Positions 32,488 through 41,142 of a DNA stretch of 64,000 nt are shown in pieces (the first letter of the stretch is position 1; every line of letters starts with the position of its first letter). The DNA lies in assembly GCA_046733355.1 (NCBI GenBank), contig JBKPOZ010000028.1, positions 7,543 through 71,542 of the forward strand, in the 5' to 3' direction. This stretch comes from VAZQ01 sp046733355. GTDB lineage: Bacteria; Pseudomonadota; Alphaproteobacteria; Rhizobiales; Xanthobacteraceae. The notes below the pieces were generated by a model that was not told the DNA's origin, ran no database searches, and saw nothing but the letters and a program-made list of their open reading frames with translations. The position numbers and the translations under genes are program-made.

Positions 32488-33771
32488 ATGCTTCGCTTTT
32501 TTGTGCTTGTGATGTTCATCGCCGTGAGTGGGCCTGCAGCGGCGCAGTTGCGCGGGCATGGAGGGCCGGTTCGCGCGCTCGCCATTTCGCCGGACGGCAG
32601 TGAAGCCGCATCCGGCAGTTTCGATACCGCAGTCATTCGCTGGTCGCTTGTAAGCAACACCGCAAAGCAGGTGCTGCGCTTCCATGCGGGCGCGGTGAAT
32701 GCCGTCACGTTTTTTCCTGACGGTCGGCTCGCCACCAGCGGCGAGGATGCACGGGTCGCGCTCTGGGAGAGGGGACGGGACACACCCTCGCGCGTGCTGG
32801 AGGGGCACACCGCGCCCGTCGTTGGGCTGTCCGTGTCGCCGGATGGTACCGCCCTCGCTTCCGCAAGCTGGGATCACACCGCGCGCGTCTGGCCGCTCCG
32901 ATCGGGAGCTAGCCCAATGGTGATCGAAGGCCATGCGCAGGGAGTGAACGCGGTTGCTTTCACTCCCGAGGGACGCGCGCTCGTGAGCGCCGGGTATGAC
33001 GCGACGATCCGCCTTACGCCCACCACCGGGGAAGGATCGGCACTCGTTGCGACACTGCCCACGCCGCTGAACAGCGTTGCCGTAGCCGCGGATGGCGAGA
33101 TCGTCACGGCCGGTGCCGACGGCAAGGTCTATTTTCTAAATTCGGCCGCAGCGCTCACCGGCGAGGTTGCCGCAGCCCAGGCGCCGATCATCGCGGTCGC
33201 TCTCTCGCACGACGGCCGGCTTGTGGCTGCAGCCGGCATTCGCGGCTCCGTCGCCATCATCGAGCGCACTTCGCGCAAGATGTTGCGCACTCTGGTCGGT
33301 CCGGGGCTGCCGGTGTGGTCGCTTGTGTTTCTCAAAGATGACCGGACGCTGCTCAGCGGCGGCACCGACCGCACGATCAGGCGCTGGAATACCGAAACCG
33401 GCGAGCAGATCGGCGACATCGTCGCCGGCGCTCCGGAAGATCCGCTCGCCCAATACGTGGGCGATCACGGCGCCGAGGTGTTTCGCGCCTGCGTTGCCTG
33501 CCACACGCTCAATCCCGTGGAGGGCATGCGCGCCGGCCCGACACTTGCGGGAATCTTCGGCCGCAGGATCGCGACGCTGCCCGGCTACAATTTTTCCGAG
33601 GCGCTCAAGCACCTCGACATCGTCTGGACGCCGGAGACCATTTCCAGGCTGTTCGAGATCGGCCCCATGACCTACACGCCCGGCACGAAAATGCCGGAGC
33701 AGCGCATCGGCTCAGCCGAGGACCGCGCCGCGCTGGTCCACTTCCTGGAACGGACAACGACGCGCAAATAG
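32488..33771 (+). CDS. Secreted WD40 beta-propeller fused to cytochrome c
   Basis: The 427-residue protein begins with a signal peptide (MLRFFVLVMFIAVSGPAAAQ). About seven WD40 repeats follow, for example GHGGPVRALAISPDGSEAASG and GHTAPVVGLSVSPDGTALASASWDHTARVW. The last 110 residues are a c-type cytochrome with CVACH (heme) and GPTLAGIFGR, and a Met ligand probably in TYTPGTKMPEQ. It should be a periplasmic electron carrier with a protein-docking propeller. It overlaps nothing but begins 11 bases after the MoeA-PBP stop. The last segment is duplicated at 37503-37568. Confidence 0.88.
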   Translation: MLRFFVLVMFIAVSGPAAAQLRGHGGPVRALAISPDGSEAASGSFDTAVIRWSLVSNTAKQVLRFHAGAVNAVTFFPDGRLATSGEDARVALWERGRDTPSRVLEGHTAPVVGLSVSPDGTALASASWDHTARVWPLRSGASPMVIEGHAQGVNAVAFTPEGRALVSAGYDATIRLTPTTGEGSALVATLPTPLNSVAVAADGEIVTAGADGKVYFLNSAAALTGEVAAAQAPIIAVALSHDGRLVAAAGIRGSVAIIERTSRKMLRTLVGPGLPVWSLVFLKDDRTLLSGGTDRTIRRWNTETGEQIGDIVAGAPEDPLAQYVGDHGAEVFRACVACHTLNPVEGMRAGPTLAGIFGRRIATLPGYNFSEALKHLDIVWTPETISRLFEIGPMTYTPGTKMPEQRIGSAEDRAALVHFLERTTTRK

Positions 33772-33786
33772 GCTTGTCGATAAAAG

Positions 33787-34947
33787 CTAGATGTAGCGGA
33801 CATGCGTGAGCGTTCGGTGTACGAGCGCTGCAAGCTCGGCTTGATGGCTGGTGCCGGTCTTGGCAAACGCTTGCTGAAGCTGACTGCGCGCGGTGGTCAG
33901 CGCGACGCCCATCGACTCGGCAGCAGCTTGCAGGCCGTGGCCGTCCGAGATGGCGATCGCGATTTGCGCTTCGCGATAGGTGAGGTCAAAAGCCCGGCGC
34001 AGCGACTCGACCGTGGGATTGTCATTGCGCTCCGGATCGCTGATAAAGACGACGCCGCCCACCGGCTGATTGGTAGCTTCCAGTTTGCCCATAGGGGTGA
34101 GCGGAGCGGCGATGAGCAAGAGCGGTCTGAGATCATTGCCGCGGTTGACCGCGAGAACCCCTTGTGTCCCAGCTGAGACCGCCTCGTTGATGAGGTCACG
34201 GACTGAGCGCGTATCCAGGGGGCGTCGGCCGTTGAGGCCCGCGCCGCAAAGGCGCAAAGCATCCGATTGTTTTATGATTTCCTCCGCGCGCTTGTTGAAG
34301 AAGAGGGGTTTGCCGCAGCAGTCGACCAGCACCACACCATACGTAAGGTAGTCCAGAGCACCCGATATCAATCTCGTATGCAGATCGGCGGAGTTCAAGC
34401 GCATCTCCAGGCGCAAAGCGCGATCGAGATGCGGGATGAGCAGGCACATGTAACGCAAATTGTCGTGGCCGAAGATGCGCCCCTCCTGCCAAAGCTCTGC
34501 AATCAGCTTCCGTCCTGCTGCCTTTGAGCTGCCCGAGCCCGAACTGGTCACCCCGGCTGCAAATGCCTCCAGATATCTCTGCGCCATTTTCAGGCCGAGC
34601 GACTCACGGGCGCTCAATTCGGTGTGCGAGCGAAGTATGCTGAGAAAAACAATTTTCAGAAAACGGATGATCAGCTCGCCGAATTGTTCGACATACTGAT
34701 CAAGAGCTTTTAAGTCCATCTTGGAGAGAAAGAAGGTGCTGCCGCACCCCGCCTCACGCGGATCTGCGTTGCAGGCCGGCCCAAGAAATGACGCGCCCGC
34801 GCTCTCGTCCGAACCCCAGAAGTTGCGCCGGCTGCCGATGAGTTCGCCGATCGCGTAAATCGTTTTCGGCCAAAGCTCCGGCTGCTCGGTCGCTTCATAG
34901 ATGCGATCGATAACGCTCAGCAGGACTTGCTCGTCAGCCGTCGCCAT
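33787..34947 (-). CDS. LuxR-family transcriptional regulator
   Basis: The 386-residue protein has an N-terminal sensor-like half, a PAS-like middle (LDYLTYGVVLVDCCGKPLFFNKRAEEII) and a C-terminal LuxR/GerE HTH: FDLTYREAQIAIAISDGHGLQAAAESMGVALTTARSQLQQAFAKTGTSHQAEL. The ligand is unknown. It converges with the WD40-cytochrome c gene and is divergent from the MFS unit at 35320. Similar helix-turn-helix proteins with this layout are frequent in rhizobia. Confidence 0.85.
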   Translation of the reverse strand: MATADEQVLLSVIDRIYEATEQPELWPKTIYAIGELIGSRRNFWGSDESAGASFLGPACNADPREAGCGSTFFLSKMDLKALDQYVEQFGELIIRFLKIVFLSILRSHTELSARESLGLKMAQRYLEAFAAGVTSSGSGSSKAAGRKLIAELWQEGRIFGHDNLRYMCLLIPHLDRALRLEMRLNSADLHTRLISGALDYLTYGVVLVDCCGKPLFFNKRAEEIIKQSDALRLCGAGLNGRRPLDTRSVRDLINEAVSAGTQGVLAVNRGNDLRPLLLIAAPLTPMGKLEATNQPVGGVVFISDPERNDNPTVESLRRAFDLTYREAQIAIAISDGHGLQAAAESMGVALTTARSQLQQAFAKTGTSHQAELAALVHRTLTHVRYI

Positions 34948-35319
34948 GCCTGAGGCTCCAGGAAGAACTTAGCCCAAATCACAGCCTAGCGAATATCCGC
35001 TCGCGATTTTTCATGCGTTCATAGGAAGACCGCTGCCTTTAGCCCGAATAGTTTTGCGCCTGGCAAGACCCAACATGGCGTTGCCCGAATGGATTGCGCA
35101 ATCCGCCAACCGCTCAGGCGCACTCGGTTAGGGCGACAGTCCAGCGTTGGAACCGGCTATCGGAATACCGCCGTGCAGTCTGAGTTTCGGCCGCGCCATG
35201 CAAATTCGCGGCCGAACTGTGACGCAGCTCACGTTCTGTCTTGAACCGATCGCCTAAAAGTTCGATCGACCAAAGATCATGCCGATGCTTTGCGATCCTT
35301 CAAGCTGACAGAGGTAACG
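34948..35319. other. 372-base intergenic region between the LuxR gene and the MFS unit
   Basis: No coding frame is convincing here. The right part holds a CRP/FNR-type palindrome (35218-35233) and a purine-rich ribosome-binding site just before 35320. It is probably the control region for both divergent transcripts. Confidence 0.5.
35218..35233. promoter_or_regulatory. CRP/FNR-family operator-like palindrome
   Basis: TGTGACGCAGCTCACG fits the CRP consensus TGTGA-N6-TCACA with one mismatch. It lies 87 bases before the 67-residue protein that starts the MFS unit. Confidence 0.5.
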
Positions 35320-35523
35320 ATGCATCGACTGATAACGCTCTACACGAGCTTGGCACCGAGCAAATTCCAGGGTGAGGGCGCGAATCATCCACTCGCGTTT
35401 TGGCCTACGGTTCTGTTCGTTTTGCTGCACGAAATATTTGCCATCGTCGCGCTGACATCCGACCTCGCTTTGTCGACCGATCGGCGCATGCAGATTTTTC
35501 AGCAATCCGGAATTTACCCGTGA
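35320..35523 (+). CDS. Small membrane protein (67 aa) coupled to the MFS gene
   Basis: ATG 35320 with GAGG upstream encodes MHRLITLYTSLAPSKFQGEG, then one hydrophobic helix (FWPTVLFVLLHEIFAIVALT) and a polar tail ending QQSGIYP. The stop TGA overlaps the GTG start of the MFS transporter (GTGA). I recognise no family; it may be an accessory subunit or a translational leader. Confidence 0.55.
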   Translation: MHRLITLYTSLAPSKFQGEGANHPLAFWPTVLFVLLHEIFAIVALTSDLALSTDRRMQIFQQSGIYP

Positions 35524-36794
35524 CCTTTCTTCAGCGTCCCGCGCAGGACGGCATGCGATATCGGCGCCTGATCGTTGTGGTGTTGCTCCCGTTCGCGGGC
35601 GGCTATTTTCTGTCCTACTTCTTCCGCACGATCAACGCCGTCATTGCGGCCGAGCTTTCCACGAGCATGCATCTGCCGGCGTCCCAGCTCGGCTTCCTGA
35701 CCGCAATCTACTTTCTCTCCTTCGCGGCCATGCAGTTGCCGGTCGGCGTTGCGCTCGACCGCTATGGCCCTCGCCGGGTGCAGGGCGTGTTGCTGCTCGC
35801 CGCCGCAGTCGGCGCCGCGGTGTTCGGCGCTGCGCACTCTGCAGCAGGCCTTGCCCTCGGCCGCGCGCTGATCGGGCTCGGTGTCGCCGGATCCCTGATC
35901 AGCGGACTCAAGTCCATCCGCCTATCGTTTGCGAAGGAGCGGCTGCCGTTGCTCAACGGATGCTTCATCATGCTGGGGACCTTGGGCTCCGTGGCCGCGA
36001 CCGCCCCAGCGGAGCTGCTCGTCGCGACGATCGGATGGCGGGTGTTGTTCACGGCGCTCGCGGCAGTGACGGCCGCCTGCGCCGTTCTTATTGCGGTGCT
36101 GTCGCCCGAGCCTGTCCGCGCGAGTGCACCAATGCCGCTCAACCTCGCCGGCCTGAAGCAGATTTATACGAATGACCGCTTTTGGGCGCTCGCGCCGCTG
36201 TCGATGATGTGCATCAGCACCGCCTGGGCTCTGCAAGGATTATGGGCAAGTCCATGGTTGGCGGATGTCGACAAGCTGGAGCGGCCTGCGATCGTACGTC
36301 ATCTCCTGGTCATGGCCGTCGCACTCTGCGCGGGAGCCTTCCTGCTCGGCCTCCTCACTCAACGGCTAGGCCGGCACGGAATCCGCATACAGGCCGTGCT
36401 GATTGCGCTTGGCGTGCTGTTCATCGCAGCCGAGCTCGCGCTCATCCTGCGCCTGCCGGTGCCCACCTACATGGTCTGGGCGACGGTAGGAACTGTGGGC
36501 GCAGGCACGGTTCTCAGCTTTACGATTCTCGCCGAGTACTTTCCGAGCGAAATCGCCGGACAGGCGAATGCCGCCCTGAACATTCTGCACATCGGCGGCG
36601 CGTTCATTCTGCAATATGCCATCGGCATCGGCATCGACATTTGGGGCAGCCAGGCAGGCCACTATCCGGCGGCCGCCTATCAGATCGTTCTCGCGATCAT
36701 AGTCTTGTTCCAGCTCCTCGCACTGGTTTGGTTCTTCGCATCGGAACTGCCTGCCCTGCAGCCTTCCCGCAGGCCCGTGAAACCCGCATTGTGA
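35520..36794 (+). CDS. MFS transporter
   Basis: The 424-residue transporter has about twelve membrane helices. The signature loop between helices 2 and 3 is GVALDRYGPRRVQG, and helix 1 has YFLSYFFRTINAVIAAELS. It belongs to the nitrate/oxalate/sugar-phosphate-like antiporter group by general look; the substrate is unknown. The GTG start at 35520 overlaps the preceding stop; ATG 35553 (MRYRRLIVV) is an alternative. Confidence 0.85.
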   Translation: MTFLQRPAQDGMRYRRLIVVVLLPFAGGYFLSYFFRTINAVIAAELSTSMHLPASQLGFLTAIYFLSFAAMQLPVGVALDRYGPRRVQGVLLLAAAVGAAVFGAAHSAAGLALGRALIGLGVAGSLISGLKSIRLSFAKERLPLLNGCFIMLGTLGSVAATAPAELLVATIGWRVLFTALAAVTAACAVLIAVLSPEPVRASAPMPLNLAGLKQIYTNDRFWALAPLSMMCISTAWALQGLWASPWLADVDKLERPAIVRHLLVMAVALCAGAFLLGLLTQRLGRHGIRIQAVLIALGVLFIAAELALILRLPVPTYMVWATVGTVGAGTVLSFTILAEYFPSEIAGQANAALNILHIGGAFILQYAIGIGIDIWGSQAGHYPAAAYQIVLAIIVLFQLLALVWFFASELPALQPSRRPVKPAL

Positions 36795-36807
36795 AGGTAC
36801 ACACCCC

Positions 36808-37326
36808 ATGCAAACATCTTTCCAAAATCAGCTCGCCATTGACGAGAGCCGGAGCGCAGATGCCGACATCGCGCCTCCGGCACAGCCTGGAAGCCTAAAA
36901 CAGGCCGAACCGTGCCCGATTGCATTCGACGGGCAGCATGATCAAACGCTGTGGCAACGGCTCGTGAGCACGCTCTACCAGGCACGTATCTGGTCGGCCC
37001 AGCGCGAAATTGACCGCCATCAGGACACGATACAGTTCTGGCGGCGCGGACTGGCGCAGCGGCGGGCGCACTTGCGCCCGGTCACAACGCCTGCCGCGGG
37101 CCCAGACAATGCCGTTGTCGAGAGCGCGGGCAAGCGTGCGTTTCGCACCTTCGCCGCGCACGCTGCCGGCACATTGATGAATGTGGATTCGGTTGCAGCC
37201 GCGTGGCGTCGGCGGAGTCGCCTGCGGCGCGAGCTGCTCGCGCTCAGCGACAGCGATCTGCGTGATATTCGCTGGACGAGGGCCGAAGTGGAAGCAGAAG
37301 GTCGGAAGCCATTTTGGCGGCCGTGA
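36808..37326 (+). CDS. DUF1127-containing protein (172 aa)
   Basis: The last 45 residues (WRRRSRLRRELLALSDSDLRDI followed by WTRAEVEAEGRKPFWRP) are a DUF1127/YjiS-like domain, an arginine-rich helix found in small rhizobial proteins, some linked to RNA turnover or phosphate control. The first 125 residues are low-complexity and unlike known domains, making it longer than typical 45-70-residue DUF1127 proteins. It starts 13 bases after the MFS stop. Confidence 0.75.
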   Translation: MQTSFQNQLAIDESRSADADIAPPAQPGSLKQAEPCPIAFDGQHDQTLWQRLVSTLYQARIWSAQREIDRHQDTIQFWRRGLAQRRAHLRPVTTPAAGPDNAVVESAGKRAFRTFAAHAAGTLMNVDSVAAAWRRRSRLRRELLALSDSDLRDIRWTRAEVEAEGRKPFWRP

Positions 37327-37700
37327 AGGCGGCCTCCTGAAGTCGCTAGGGCTGCGCGCGCCACATATTACGAGCAATACTGCTGGTAGATCTGCGCGCC
37401 GGATCCCCGGTCCTCGGCGGCGTCTTTGAGAATATCGTGATTGCGCGCGAGCCAACTCTCCCTCGTCTCGCCCAGGAACACAAACGGAGAAGGCCCAGAT
37501 GGGACCTACACGCCCGGCACGAAAATGCCGGAGCAGCGCATCGGCTCAGCCGAGGACCGCGCCGCGCTTGTCTGGAACGCGCAACGAAACCGAAGTGAGG
37601 CCGCACGCTCTTCGTGGGAACCCATGACATTGCGGCGTTCTGACCCACAACGTGAAATGTTGCGGAACAACTTCTGTGGCATCTCCGTTGCGTGCTGGCT
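37327..37700. other. Region with a duplicated cytochrome c gene fragment, otherwise no gene
   Basis: Bases 37503-37568 are an exact copy of 33669-33734 from the end of the WD40-cytochrome c gene. No intact frame surrounds them. The rest holds nothing I can support, so it looks like a scar of a partial duplication or recombination. Confidence 0.6.
37503..37568 (+). repeat. 66-base perfect copy of the cytochrome c gene 3' segment
   Basis: It matches 33669-33734 base for base and encodes the same residues (TYTPGTKMPEQRIGSAEDRA) as the heme-Met region of the WD40-cytochrome c protein. The copies are 3.8 kb apart in the same orientation. Confidence 0.95.
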
Positions 37701-38186
37701 ATGCGCGTGGATTACCGGCAAACGGAGGCGAGTGGAGCAGCTATTGCGCTGCACCTTCTTTTCTGTATGTCTGTCTTCGGACTCTTGGCGTTCGGCTTCT
37801 ACAGCATGTTCAGTCCGCGTTACATTCCGAACGATGGACTGGCCGCATACTCCCCGCCACCGGCAACCGTAATCAAGTATCCGAGCATAGCGCGCATGCC
37901 CTATAGTGAACGTGCACGGGTCGAGACGTCTGTCGAAACCAACATGCCCGACGAAACGACGGGGCGCGCGGTCGAGCGCCTGGTCACCGCAGCCCCGATC
38001 GCTGCCGAGCCGGCCCCCGAAGTGAAAAGCAACGTGGACGCGCGAGCGGTGACGCGACACGCCGCACAGCGGCCCAGGAAAGCACCCGACACGCATGCGT
38101 CACGAGCGGAGCGGAGAAACTGGGCCACATCTCAGCCGAACACATACGGCCTTGCCACGTTTCCGGGATATGCTTCGGTGCAGTGA
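37701..38186 (+). CDS. Hypothetical single-pass membrane protein (161 aa)
   Basis: ATG 37701 reads MRVDYRQTEASGAAIALHLL followed by a hydrophobic helix (FCMSVFGLLAFGFYSMF). A basic/proline-rich soluble region (VIKYPSIARMP, DARAVTRHAAQRPRK) ends at GLATFPGYASVQ. The helix suggests a signal anchor with the C-terminal part outside. I recognise no family. GTG 37692 is an alternative start. Confidence 0.5.
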   Translation: MRVDYRQTEASGAAIALHLLFCMSVFGLLAFGFYSMFSPRYIPNDGLAAYSPPPATVIKYPSIARMPYSERARVETSVETNMPDETTGRAVERLVTAAPIAAEPAPEVKSNVDARAVTRHAAQRPRKAPDTHASRAERRNWATSQPNTYGLATFPGYASVQ

Positions 38187-38304
38187 AGCTACTATTCCGC
38201 GCATTGGAGTCCGCCTGCTCTAATTGCATTCAGCGCGATCTGCCACAAAGCCGTCCAGTTGGGTCCCTACATGCTCCGGCCGATTCGATCAGCAAGGAGA
38301 GGCT

Positions 38305-38547
38305 ATGCATCTGAAATCGCTTCTGACTGCCGCGGTCATTATGACGGCAGCGGTTGCTACTCTATCGTTTAATTTTCCTGCTCGGGCACAACACGCCCGA
38401 GATGCGGAAATGATTGGCTATCATCAGCTCTGCGAGCGTGGTGATCGCAGGGCGTGCATACGTTTTGGGATAATGCTGGGTGAGAACCGCGCCCGGCATG
38501 CCGAGTGGCGCAGGCTGCACCCCGAATGGTGGGGCTGGGAGCGCTGA
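38305..38547 (+). CDS. Small secreted hypothetical protein (80 aa)
   Basis: It has an excellent ribosome-binding site (AAGGAGAGG) before ATG 38305 and a signal peptide MHLKSLLTAAVIMTAAVATL...FPARAQ. The mature domain (MIGYHQLCERGDRRACIRFG) contains two Cys that could pair, and the C-terminus is Trp/Arg-rich (EWRRLHPEWWGWER). I recognise no family. Bases 38548-38730 hold nothing I can support. Confidence 0.65.
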   Translation: MHLKSLLTAAVIMTAAVATLSFNFPARAQHARDAEMIGYHQLCERGDRRACIRFGIMLGENRARHAEWRRLHPEWWGWER

Positions 38548-38730
38548 TTACGTGCGCACCCGTTGCGGCGAGGCCGATCTCAACCCCGGCCTCGAACGGC
38601 GCAGGCGCGCGTGCCAGCGCGAAATGCCTTCGCAATCAGGTTACGTTACCGTGGGACAGTCCTGCCGTGCTTAACTTGAAAAACCTGCGCCGTAATCTCA
38701 GAGAAGTCGACATAAACGTCTGGTGAGCTG

Positions 38731-39161
38731 GTCAGTGCATCGCCCAGAGATATGCAAGGGTGCCCACAATCCCCAGCACCGTCCGAACGCCATGCAGCCG
38801 GCCCGATGCCAGAAGCAGGGCACGGGACGTTGGACCGGCGTCAGTGTCCGACATTGCTTTCAATTTGTAGGTTTGTCGGCATGATGCCAATCAGGGTATA
38901 GGGCCAGTTCGCGAACATAAAAGCTGCCCCGATCAGCCAGCGCCAATCCCATGTGAGCCACGCCGCAAGCAAGCCCAGCACTGCTGATGCGGCAGCCAAG
39001 CTTGCCTGCATCGTGTAGCCCGCGTCATAGCTTGGCTTCCACTGCTTCAGCAGATTCTTGTCATCCAGCGCCAATCGCGCGGGATGCTCGGCGAAATTGA
39101 TGTAGAAAGCCGCCCCTGCAAACGCAGCGGCCAGCACTAGCGCCAGCTGACCCGCGAACAT
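38731..39161 (-). pseudogene. DUF1772 (anthrone oxygenase-like) membrane protein, frameshifted
   Basis: From ATG 39161 (AGGAG upstream) the frame gives MFAGQLALVLAAAFAGAAFY, LKQWKPSYDAGYTMQASLAA, and the DUF1772 hallmark NWPYTLIGIMPTN, then stops early at 38841. Shifting one base in the A-run at 38864-38866 continues with SRALLLASGRLHGVRTVLGI and GTLAYLWAMH to a stop at 38731-38733, the normal C-terminus of the family. It is therefore one gene with a one-base insertion or a homopolymer error. The family has four membrane helices; the function is mostly unknown. Confidence 0.75.
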
Positions 39162-39201
39162 GGATAACTCCTTCGCGGAGACGCGGACCAAAGTGAAATG
39201 A

Positions 39202-39465
39202 TCACCATCGTCCGCCGCGCCTAAACAGCCTGAGAATAAGCAAAAGCACCACGGCGCCGATGGTGGCGGAAATGATGGCAGCAACAATTCCAGTACCGAT
39301 ATGAACGCCCAACTGGGCAAGCAGCCAACTGCCGATTAAAGCACCAACAATGCCGATGCAGATATCGGCAACAAGGCCATAGCCCGTTCCACGAACAATC
39401 TTCCCAGCCAGCCATCCGGCAATGAGGCCAACTAACAGTATAACCAGAATGCTTTGACCCGACAT
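39202..39465 (-). CDS. GlsB/YeaQ/YmgE-family stress response membrane protein
   Basis: The 87-residue transglycosylase-associated family protein has three hydrophobic helices and the family pattern LVGLIAGWLAGKIVRGTGYGLVADICIGIVGALIGSWLL, ending LRLFRRGGRW. Such proteins are stress-induced membrane proteins of unknown mechanism. It precedes the DUF1772 gene on the same strand. Confidence 0.9.
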   Translation of the reverse strand: MSGQSILVILLVGLIAGWLAGKIVRGTGYGLVADICIGIVGALIGSWLLAQLGVHIGTGIVAAIISATIGAVVLLLILRLFRRGGRW

Positions 39466-39613
39466 GATGCGCCCTCCTCATTGCTTGCCCGCCTGGGCAA
39501 ACAGCGAGCGTGCCGCTTGTTAGATGTCGAAGCAAGTCCCGCCTCGCGCGAAATCGCTGGCGCGCCGGCTGATGCGTCGTAGATTCGGCGGGCTTGCTCG
39601 CCAGCTGCTTCGC

Positions 39614-41032
39614 TTAAGCTGCCTTAGCGTAGGGCGAGAGTTCGCGTTTGAGAAACGTGCCGTCGCCAGGCTCGCCGAGAATCTTGCCCTCCTCGGCGAC
39701 CACCTTGCCGCGCAGGACGGTCATCACCGGCCAGCCGGTGACCGCAAGCCCTTCGTACGGCGTGTAGTCCGGGCCGTGGTGCATCAACTCCTGGCGAATC
39801 GTTTCCTTGCGGTTGGGATCCCAAAGCACGATGTCGGCATCGAAGCCGATGCCGATTGAGCCCTTCTTCGGGTACATGCCGTACATTTTGGCGTGATTGG
39901 TCGAGGTCAGCGCCACGAACTCATTCGGTGTGATGCGTCCCTCGGCGACCCCCTTGCTCCATAAAATCTGCAGCCGCGTCTCCACGCCCGGAATGCCGTT
40001 CGGCACCCAGCGAAACGAGGTGCGCGCCTTCGGATTGTTCTTTCCGTGCGGCCCTTCGTAATAGAAGGGGCAGTGATCGGACGAGAAGGTCGAAAACACG
40101 CCCTGCTCGATTCCTTCCCAGATCGCTTCCCAGCTGGCATGGTCACGCGGCGGCGGCGAGCAGACATATTTGCCGCCGCTCTCGTCCATGTTGAGGCCTT
40201 TGAGATCATCGGCCGTGAGCGCGATGTATTGCGGGCAGGTTTCTCCGTAAACTTTCAGTCCGCGCTGCTGCGCCCAACGGATCTGCTCCATGCCATCGCG
40301 GCTCGAGACGTGCACGATCATGATCGGCACGTCGAGCAGCTCCGCGTGACTGATGGCACGATGGGTGGCCTCGCGCTCCACGCTCGGAGGTCGCGACACT
40401 GCGTGATAATAGGGCGCGGTCTTGTCGGCGCGCTCGAGCCGCTCGGTCATGAATTTGATGGCGTCGTAGCCCTCGGCATGCACCATGACCAGCGCGCCGC
40501 AACCGCGCGCGCATTCGAATACTTCAAGCAATTGGCGATCATTGAGCACGAGATCGTCATAGGTCATGAATACCTTGAAAGAGGTGTAGCCGTCGCCGAC
40601 CAGCGCCGGCAGTTCCTGGCCAAGCACGCTTGGTGAAGGATTGGCAATGATCAGATGGAAGCCGTAGTCGGCGAAGGATCGGCCGTCCGCTTCCTTGTGG
40701 TACTCCATCACACAGGCGCGCAGGCTGGCGCCGCGCGGCTGCAGCGCGAAGGGCAGCACCGTCGTGTTGCCGCCGGCGATCGCAGATCGGGTGCCGGTCG
40801 TGAAATCGTCCGCCATTTTCGGGCCGCCAAAGGCGGGCTGCGACAGGTGCACGTGACTGTCGATGCCCCCCGGCAGGACGAGCAGCCCCGACGCGTCGAT
40901 GGTGCGCGCGGCGCCTTCGACATGGTCGCTGATCGCCGTGATGCGCCCGCCGCGAATGCCGACATCGCCGCGGTACGTATCGCTCGCGGTGATGATCGTG
41001 CCGCCGCGGATTGCAAGATCGAACTCAGCCAT
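39614..41032 (-). CDS. Dihydropyrimidinase/D-hydantoinase
   Basis: The 472-residue cyclic amidohydrolase starts at ATG 41032 (MAEFDLAIRGGTIITASDTYRGD). Metal ligands are in GGIDSHVHLSQP, the carboxylated Lys in GYTSFKVFMTYDD, and His in MVHAEGYDAI and PIMIVHVSS. The Asp region is FSSDHCPFYYEGPHGK. It hydrolyses dihydropyrimidines, hydantoins or related cyclic imides. With the neighbouring amidohydrolases and transporter it suggests catabolism of a nitrogen heterocycle. Confidence 0.9.
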   Translation of the reverse strand: MAEFDLAIRGGTIITASDTYRGDVGIRGGRITAISDHVEGAARTIDASGLLVLPGGIDSHVHLSQPAFGGPKMADDFTTGTRSAIAGGNTTVLPFALQPRGASLRACVMEYHKEADGRSFADYGFHLIIANPSPSVLGQELPALVGDGYTSFKVFMTYDDLVLNDRQLLEVFECARGCGALVMVHAEGYDAIKFMTERLERADKTAPYYHAVSRPPSVEREATHRAISHAELLDVPIMIVHVSSRDGMEQIRWAQQRGLKVYGETCPQYIALTADDLKGLNMDESGGKYVCSPPPRDHASWEAIWEGIEQGVFSTFSSDHCPFYYEGPHGKNNPKARTSFRWVPNGIPGVETRLQILWSKGVAEGRITPNEFVALTSTNHAKMYGMYPKKGSIGIGFDADIVLWDPNRKETIRQELMHHGPDYTPYEGLAVTGWPVMTVLRGKVVAEEGKILGEPGDGTFLKRELSPYAKAA

Positions 41033-41142
41033 AACCCTACTCGTGTTTTCGATGTGCGAAACTACGACAAGCGCGTCCAGTTCCGCCACCCTGATCAATG
41101 TCACCAAACATTCTACCTCAGCTCTGCAACTCAGCGCAGATA

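Noticed and set aside
37346..37648. Minus-strand frame of 100 codons near the cytochrome fragment
   Set aside because: It is arginine/serine-rich nonsense composition with no family, lying in the duplication scar.
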